From positions 1-64,000 of the forward strand of contig JAAYFL010000038.1 of assembly GCA_012728235.1 (NCBI GenBank): a stretch of 64,000 nucleotides of DNA, read 5' to 3'. Under the pieces are notes generated by a model. It was not told the origin of the DNA and did no database searches. It saw nothing but the letters and a program-made list of their open reading frames with translations. Positions 59,571 to 64,000 of this stretch are shown here, in pieces. Numbering within the stretch: the stretch's first letter is position 1; each line of letters opens with the position of its first letter. The DNA comes from Synergistaceae bacterium. GTDB lineage: Bacteria > Synergistota > Synergistia > Synergistales > Synergistaceae. The position numbers and the translations under genes were made by a program.

Positions 59571-60746
59571 ATGGACAATATAAATTCAAAAGCCGAAACA
59601 AAAAAAATAATAGGCGAAGTCCTAACAGAGATAGTCGAAAGTGTCAAATACGGAAACTTTAAAAAGACAAAAATCGGCTTAATGGTTTATGGAAGCGAGT
59701 TGGGAGAAGAAGAGCTGCTCAAGGGCGCTTTCCGCGCCATGCAAAATGATCCTTCCATTGAAGTTGTCCCTATTGGGCCGAAACTCGAAGGTTACGAAAA
59801 TTACGAATGGATAGAAACTCAAGCTTGTGAAAGTGAAGTTTCCGAGGCAATGGAGAAAGCACTTAGAAATGGCGAGATTGAAGGTGCGGTGGCCCTACAC
59901 TATCCATTCCCTCTCGGAATAATTACCATTGGCAGAATAATAACCCCAGCAAAAGGTAATTCTTGTTTTATAGCTTCATCAACAGGTTCATCTTCAGCAA
60001 ACAGAGTTGAAGCTATGATACGAAATGCCATTTTAGCCATAGCCACAGCAAAGGCAAATGGCATTGCTAACCCGACAATAGGGATATTAAATCTTGATGG
60101 AGCACGTACAGCACTTCGTGCACTTCAAAAACTAAATGAAAACGGATATAAAATAAATTTTGCATCAAGCGCCAGAAAAGACGGAGGAGCCATACTCAGG
60201 GGGAATGATCTTCTTATCGGAGTTGCGGATATCTGCGTAACAGACACATTAACAGGCAATGTACTCATGAAACTGTTTTCAGCATGGAATACAGGAGGCA
60301 ACTTCGAATCAGTCGGTTGGGGTTACGGTCCTTCTGTTGGTGATGGCTGGGATAAAGTAGTATCCATAATCTCTAGAGTATCAGGAGCCCCTGTTGTGGC
60401 AAATGCACTCTCATACAATGCTAAATCAGTGAGAAATGAATTGTCCACAAAAGTTCGGGAAGAGCTTGTCCTGGCCCAAAAAGCAGGTTTAGACGAAATA
60501 ATAAATTCAATTAGCTCAAGAGAAACTGTAGAAAACCCGTGTGAGGTTAAAGCTCCGGAAAAAGAGACAACAGATGAGGAGCTCCAAGGTATAGATGTAT
60601 TGGAAATAGAAAATGCAGTTATAACACTTTGGAAAGCCGGAGTATATGCAGAGTCTTCAATGGGCTGTACCGGCCCCGTTGTAAAGTTTTCGTCATCTAA
60701 AAAAGAAATGGTCAGAAAAATACTCAAAGAAAACGGCTATATATAG
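59571..60746 (+). CDS. grdD: Glycine reductase component C, alpha subunit GrdD
   Basis: This is the partner of GrdC that releases acetyl phosphate. The 391-residue protein has a PlsX-like fold (blocks such as NPTIGILNLDGARTALRAL and GNDLLIGVADICVTDTLTGNVLMK). The C-terminal cysteine in SSMGCTGPVV (about residue 366) corresponds to the active-site thiol Cys359 described for GrdD of Eubacterium acidaminophilum. I use the ATG at 59571, with AAGGTG seven bases upstream; the GTG at 59562 is part of that site. It is the last gene of the cluster, and a hairpin separates it from convergent etfA. Confidence 0.93.
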   Translation: MDNINSKAETKKIIGEVLTEIVESVKYGNFKKTKIGLMVYGSELGEEELLKGAFRAMQNDPSIEVVPIGPKLEGYENYEWIETQACESEVSEAMEKALRNGEIEGAVALHYPFPLGIITIGRIITPAKGNSCFIASSTGSSSANRVEAMIRNAILAIATAKANGIANPTIGILNLDGARTALRALQKLNENGYKINFASSARKDGGAILRGNDLLIGVADICVTDTLTGNVLMKLFSAWNTGGNFESVGWGYGPSVGDGWDKVVSIISRVSGAPVVANALSYNAKSVRNELSTKVREELVLAQKAGLDEIINSISSRETVENPCEVKAPEKETTDEELQGIDVLEIENAVITLWKAGVYAESSMGCTGPVVKFSSSKKEMVRKILKENGYI

Positions 60747-60783
60747 AAAATAGCAAATTAAAGAAAAATAAAAGTGATATAAA

Positions 60784-60815
60784 AAAAGAGACCTGGTTAA
60801 AGGTCTCTTTTAATT
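60784..60815. terminator. Bidirectional terminator between grdD and etfA
   Basis: AAAAGAGACCT (60784-60794) pairs perfectly with AGGTCTCTTTT (60801-60811) with loop GGTTAA. Read from the minus strand it is followed by a run of seven T, so it serves etfA best, and it also lies right after grdD. Confidence 0.88.
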
Positions 60816-60840
60816 GGCTAGAAGTTTTAACGAGAAACAA

Positions 60841-61845
60841 TTACCTATTTTTTCGTGATTTTATCCTCTCAATGAGAGCTTCAAGCACTTCCATTGCATC
60901 ACCTTGGATACTTAAGTCTGCTACTCTAAAGATAGGGGCTTCCGGGTCGCTATTTATGGCGATGATTGTTTCCGAACCGGAAGTTCCAGCGATATGCTGT
61001 ACTGCTCCTGATATACCGAAAGCAAGATACATTCTAGGAGTAACTGCCTTTCCACTAAGTCCTATCTGAGCTGAATAGGGAGCCCATCCCAAGTCTACTG
61101 CGGCTCTCGATGCGCCCACAGAGCCTTCTAAAAGTTCAGCAAGCTCATTTAATCTTGCGAAATTTTTCCCCGTCTTCATTCCCTTTCCACCTGCGACGAT
61201 CAGCTCTGCTTCTTGTAAAGGTAGTCCTACGCTTCCCTCAGCTTCAAAACCGATATAAGTAAGCAGGGAGTCTAGTGCGTCTTGGGGTACCGATTCCTCT
61301 ATCACAACGCCTTCATGTTTTTCGTTTTTTGCTAGTGGTCTTTTTGACTTAGGTCTCACTGTACACATCTGTGGATGTCTACCTATTGTTTTTATATCTG
61401 CCATGACATTTCCGCCTATTGCAGGTCTTGTCTGTATAAGCTCTTTTGTATTAGGGTCAATTGACATTTCAGTACAGTCTGCAGTAAGGCCGCATCCCAG
61501 CCTTGCGCTCAGCAGAGGCATAATAGTTCTGCCCCGTGTGGTTGCTGATGCTATAAGAATAGAAGGCATATATTTGTCTATAAGTTTTTCAAGACTGTTT
61601 ACAACAATATCAGAATGAAAGTTTTCAAACTTTGAATTATCTATTACGTAAACCTTGTCGGCACCGTAGGAAATTAAATCTCCGGCACAACTTTTTATAT
61701 CGCTTCCTAGCACAATGCTTGCAAGGGGCGCATCTAATTTATCAGCTAACTCTCTTCCCCAAGCCAACAGTTCAAGAGAAACTGTATGAATTTTGCCTCC
61801 TCTGACCTCTGCTAAAGTCCAGACTTCCTTACCTACACGACTCAT
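60841..61845 (-). CDS. etfA: Electron transfer flavoprotein alpha subunit
   Basis: This subunit of the ETF dimer has 334 residues and carries the FAD-binding C-terminal domain. The block SGAVQHIAGTSGSETIIAIN then EAPIFRVADLSIQGDAMEVLE (about residues 265-320) is the EtfA signature. The N-terminal domain spans about 1-190. Its ATG overlaps the etfB stop by four bases (ATGA), so the two are translated together. The genes point towards the grd cluster. No acyl-CoA or other dehydrogenase gene is next to them here, so the electron partner is unknown; in amino acid fermenters EtfAB often serves a butyryl-CoA-type or other dehydrogenase. Confidence 0.95.
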   Translation of the reverse strand: MSRVGKEVWTLAEVRGGKIHTVSLELLAWGRELADKLDAPLASIVLGSDIKSCAGDLISYGADKVYVIDNSKFENFHSDIVVNSLEKLIDKYMPSILIASATTRGRTIMPLLSARLGCGLTADCTEMSIDPNTKELIQTRPAIGGNVMADIKTIGRHPQMCTVRPKSKRPLAKNEKHEGVVIEESVPQDALDSLLTYIGFEAEGSVGLPLQEAELIVAGGKGMKTGKNFARLNELAELLEGSVGASRAAVDLGWAPYSAQIGLSGKAVTPRMYLAFGISGAVQHIAGTSGSETIIAINSDPEAPIFRVADLSIQGDAMEVLEALIERIKSRKNR

Positions 61846-62654
61846 CTTGCCGCCTCCAAAAAGTTTCTATCCTCAAGTTTTTCTAAAATGGCTGTGAGCG
61901 CATCTTCAAAACAATCAGAAGTTTTAATTTTCTTCCCCTGTCTTGTAACTTTAGGGTAAGTTATCTTTACAACACGAGTCGGAGAACCTTTTAATCCCAT
62001 CTCATCCTCTGATAAGTCGAGGACATCAGCCGTAACTGTTGGGATTTCACTCTGCTTGGCTTTTATTTTCCCATCCAAAGTACAAAGCCTTGGAATATTA
62101 ATCTCTTTAATGGGAATGACAAAAGAGGGAAGAGGAGCTTCAAGAGTTTCATGTCCACCCTCAACGGCACGAACCACGCGGATACTATCTGTAGTTAATT
62201 TTTCAATTGCACTGACATAAGTAAACACGGGTAACTTGAGCAACTCAGCCACAGCAGGGCCGACTTGTCCTGTTTCGCCATCTGTCGCTCTTTCTCCGGC
62301 AAAAAACAGATCAAAAGGCCCTTCCTTTTCAAGGAACTTGGCCAGAGTTCTTGCTGTAGCCAAAGTATCAGCTCCGCCGAAACGTCTGTCAGTAAGCAGC
62401 ACACCTCTGTCGCATCCCATTGCGATTGCATAAGTTGCGGTTTTTTTTGCCTGAGGAGGCCCCATTGTAATAGCTACTATCTCAGTTGGATGTTTGCCTC
62501 TGCTCTCTTTTATTCTTACTGCAGCTTCAATAGCGTGCAAGTCAAGCGGATTAAGTTCAGATTCGACGCCATCTCGAATCATGGTTCCTGTATTTTCGTC
62601 AATTTTAACCGTCTCTACTGACGGTACTTGTTTCACAAGTACAGCAATGCGCAA
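61842..62654 (-). CDS. etfB: Electron transfer flavoprotein beta subunit
   Basis: This is the AMP/FAD-binding partner of EtfA. From the TTG at 62654 (reverse strand) the product is 270 residues, beginning LRIAVLVKQVPSVETVKID, the usual EtfB N-terminus. The AGGAGGA-like site GGAGGA lies about seven bases upstream, and an ATG at 62672 would contain it. Blocks ATAxAIALGCDR-like (TYAIAMGCDRGVLLTD) and FAGERATDGETGQVGPAVAELL (nucleotide-binding loop) are clear. It is the first gene of the etfBA pair and should have its promoter in 62655-62750. Confidence 0.94.
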   Translation of the reverse strand: MRIAVLVKQVPSVETVKIDENTGTMIRDGVESELNPLDLHAIEAAVRIKESRGKHPTEIVAITMGPPQAKKTATYAIAMGCDRGVLLTDRRFGGADTLATARTLAKFLEKEGPFDLFFAGERATDGETGQVGPAVAELLKLPVFTYVSAIEKLTTDSIRVVRAVEGGHETLEAPLPSFVIPIKEINIPRLCTLDGKIKAKQSEIPTVTADVLDLSEDEMGLKGSPTRVVKITYPKVTRQGKKIKTSDCFEDALTAILEKLEDRNFLEAAR

Positions 62655-62748
62655 AGTACTTCCTCCATTCAATTTCTATATATTCATATGAGTGTAATTA
62701 AAATCAAAAGCTAATTATATATCATATTAACTTTATGGCTAACAAATT

Positions 62749-62800
62749 ATCAGAGCAGGGGCTTCTCTTTTATTTAAAACAGAGAAGCCCCTACTCTGAT
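62749..62800. repeat. Long inverted repeat between etfB and wzz
   Basis: ATCAGAGCAGGGGCTTCTCT (62749-62768) and AGAGAAGCCCCTACTCTGAT (62781-62800) pair with one mismatched position, loop 12 bases. It lies just past the 3' end of wzz (minus strand) and upstream of etfB. It could stop the wzz transcript before it reaches the etf genes, although no clear T run follows. Confidence 0.7.
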
Positions 62801-62820
62801 AGCTGTAAATATGATTTTTA

Positions 62821-63729
62821 TTATTTATTTCTCAGTCCGAGAAGTGCCTTTAGCTTATTAATCTTCTCCTTGCTTTCAACATCATTTGAAGAAACGCGCC
62901 AAAAATATCTTAAGAAAACAAATGCAAATCCGAGGAAGAGTCCCAAGAATGCAGAAAGCAGAGCAGTCTTTGCTCTCCCTCTGGGAAGAGGCTGGTCTGG
63001 CAGTTTGGGTGCGGAAACAAGCTGGATTACCAATGGAGCTTCTTCTCTGTATAAAGTACCCTCTTTATATAAAGAAAAAAGAGATAGAGTTCTAAGCAGT
63101 TCTTCAATTTCTTTGTTTGTATCCACTGTGCTATTCTGTTCTCTGTAAGCATTAATTTTTTCAATGTTTTTTTCTATTTCAGAAAGAATATAAGAGTTTT
63201 TTTGGTTAGAAATAGTTTTTCCCATTTCACTCATAATGTCTAAAGTATATTCGTAAAGTGACTTAGCTATATCAAGAGTTTTTTGAGGGTTTTTATTTTT
63301 TACTTCTACAGTAATTATGCCACTTTTATCTTCCATTTTTGTGTCAATACTATTTTTTAACATTTTTCTGGCAGTTGTATTGCTATATAAGGAACCGTCC
63401 TCTTTAATCAAGAGATTATTTTTTTTGATAACAGAATCCAAGACGGAATCGCTGAGCATAATTCCTGAGATAAGATTGCCGTCCGCGTAAATATTGAAAT
63501 CGCCAGTTTTTGGGCTGTTTTGTGAAATTGGTGCTATTTGAAGTCTACTGACATATTCTGGTTTTTGAATAAAAATTCCGTACGACAATCCAAGGAGCAA
63601 GAAGAGAAATAGGAATGAAAGAATTATCTTTTTCCCCTCAGCAATAATGAGCAAAATATCTAATATAGAAATTTCGTCTCCTTCATCTTCGTAAGTTATT
63701 ATTTGATTATTTAATTCCTGCAAAATCAT
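62821..63729 (-). CDS. Wzz-type polysaccharide chain-length regulator
   Basis: This is an inner-membrane protein controlling the length of surface polysaccharide. The 302 residues have an N-terminal cytoplasmic part, a membrane segment at about residues 35-54 (LSFLFLFLLLGLSYGIFI), a long periplasmic region with coiled-coil character (about 175-215), the proline-containing block SAPKLPDQPLPRGRAK before the second membrane segment (about 255-277, LLSAFLGLFLGFAFVFLRYFW), and a short cytoplasmic tail. That architecture is the Wzz/PCP family. It is alone on the minus strand here. With the O-antigen-ligase-like gene at 42375 it argues for a diderm envelope with O-antigen-like polymers. Confidence 0.9.
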   Translation of the reverse strand: MILQELNNQIITYEDEGDEISILDILLIIAEGKKIILSFLFLFLLLGLSYGIFIQKPEYVSRLQIAPISQNSPKTGDFNIYADGNLISGIMLSDSVLDSVIKKNNLLIKEDGSLYSNTTARKMLKNSIDTKMEDKSGIITVEVKNKNPQKTLDIAKSLYEYTLDIMSEMGKTISNQKNSYILSEIEKNIEKINAYREQNSTVDTNKEIEELLRTLSLFSLYKEGTLYREEAPLVIQLVSAPKLPDQPLPRGRAKTALLSAFLGLFLGFAFVFLRYFWRVSSNDVESKEKINKLKALLGLRNK

Positions 63730-63950
63730 ACCCCCAAAAAAATTATAAAATATACAAATTTAAAGTAGGAACCGCTTGTTTTATAGCTATTTTCTAAGCC
63801 ATAATTTTATCATATATATCAGATAAGACAAAAGTAAATAAAGAAACAGCGTGAAATAGAAGTCTACAAAAAGATACTGTTATAGAGTAGAATTAATACA
63901 TATGACAGCTGTATTTTTTTGTTTGATTATTGAAAGGGGTTTTATGCAAA

Positions 63951-64000
63951 ATGAAAGTAGTCGATGAAATCAAAGGGTTTAAGGCGAATGCTATCAGCGC
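63951..64000 (+). CDS. Partial gene at the window end, possibly argJ
   Basis: Only the first 16 codons are visible, from an ATG at 63951: MKVVDEIKGFKANAIS. The ribosome site AAAGGGG is about 12 bases upstream. The GFKANAIS stretch is compatible with the start of ArgJ (glutamate N-acetyltransferase), whose N-terminus usually reads GFKA followed by a GIK motif, but too little is present to name it. The ATG at 63944 gives only a seven-codon ORF and is not the start. Confidence 0.5.
   Translation, partial: MKVVDEIKGFKANAIS

Noticed and set aside
62265-62621. Plus-strand ORF over etfB
   Set aside because: Composition is typical of an antisense shadow and etfB is unambiguous.
63944-63967. ATG start of the last gene at 63944
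   Set aside because: It gives only seven codons before a stop; the open frame is the one starting at 63951.
1-64000. CRISPR array, tRNA, rRNA, prophage, IS element or replication origin
   Set aside because: No regularly spaced repeats, cloverleaf, rRNA segments, transposase, integrase or DnaA-box cluster was recognised on reading both strands.

Overview
The window reads as a chromosomal segment of an anaerobic, amino-acid-fermenting, diderm bacterium with AT-rich DNA. My best inference is the phylum Synergistota. The grounds are: a selenocysteine-dependent glycine reductase cluster; a branched-chain amino acid ABC transporter; EtfAB; an oxygen-independent ribonucleotide reductase; Gram-positive-style gene orders (pheST-zapA-cvpA-mutS2, rpsF-ssb-rpsR, yggS-divIVA, rny-ymdB); and, alongside these, outer-membrane polysaccharide functions (Wzz, O-antigen-ligase-like protein). 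No 16S rRNA or other phylogenetic marker was compared, so the phylum is not proven. No tRNA, rRNA, CRISPR array, phage or insertion sequence was recognised.

Layout. 1-2180: end of a liv operon (livM partial, livG, livF). 2363-5236: RNA/protein modification genes prmA, rsmE and mtaB. 5265-6320: a secreted asparaginase on the minus strand. 6566-7218: rpsU-yqeY. 7403-10754: anaerobic nucleotide reduction (nrdR, nrdD, activase). 10943-12870: a YhaM-like nuclease and an RluA-family pseudouridine synthase. 13515-16632: rpsO, pnp, dut. 16662-18874: a threonine T-box leader and thrS. 18917-22456: infC-rpmI-rplT followed closely by ktrB-ktrA. 22526-30341: pheS-pheT, a coiled-coil gene, zapA-like, cvpA, mutS2, pgsA. 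30390-37965: an M20 peptidase, secA, an exported protein of unknown function, argS. 38001-44198: ftsB/divIC-like, rpsF-ssb-rpsR, a DUF2232 membrane protein, rplI, dnaB, an O-antigen-ligase-like protein. 44275-53110: queD-folE2, a HAD phosphatase, a HlyD-like membrane protein, yggS, divIVA, recG, rny, ymdB. 53291-60746: an NSS transporter followed by grdX-grdE-grdB-grdC-grdD. 60841-63729 (minus strand): etfB-etfA and wzz. 63951-64000: the start of one more gene.

How it fits together. The NSS transporter, grd cluster and liv system point to Stickland-type amino acid metabolism. Component B (GrdE, with its pyruvoyl-forming Asn-Cys pair, and GrdB, with an in-frame UGA for selenocysteine at 57569) should take the substrate. 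Component C (GrdC/GrdD) should release acetyl phosphate. Selenoprotein A (grdA) and the thioredoxin genes are not in this window and must lie elsewhere if the pathway works. The rest is mostly core machinery for translation, division, RNA decay and secretion. It carries several visible RNA regulatory elements: a T-box, structured rpsO and infC leaders, a bacterial SECIS-like hairpin, and many perfect-stem terminators. Many genes start at UUG or GUG, and infC appears to start at AUA.
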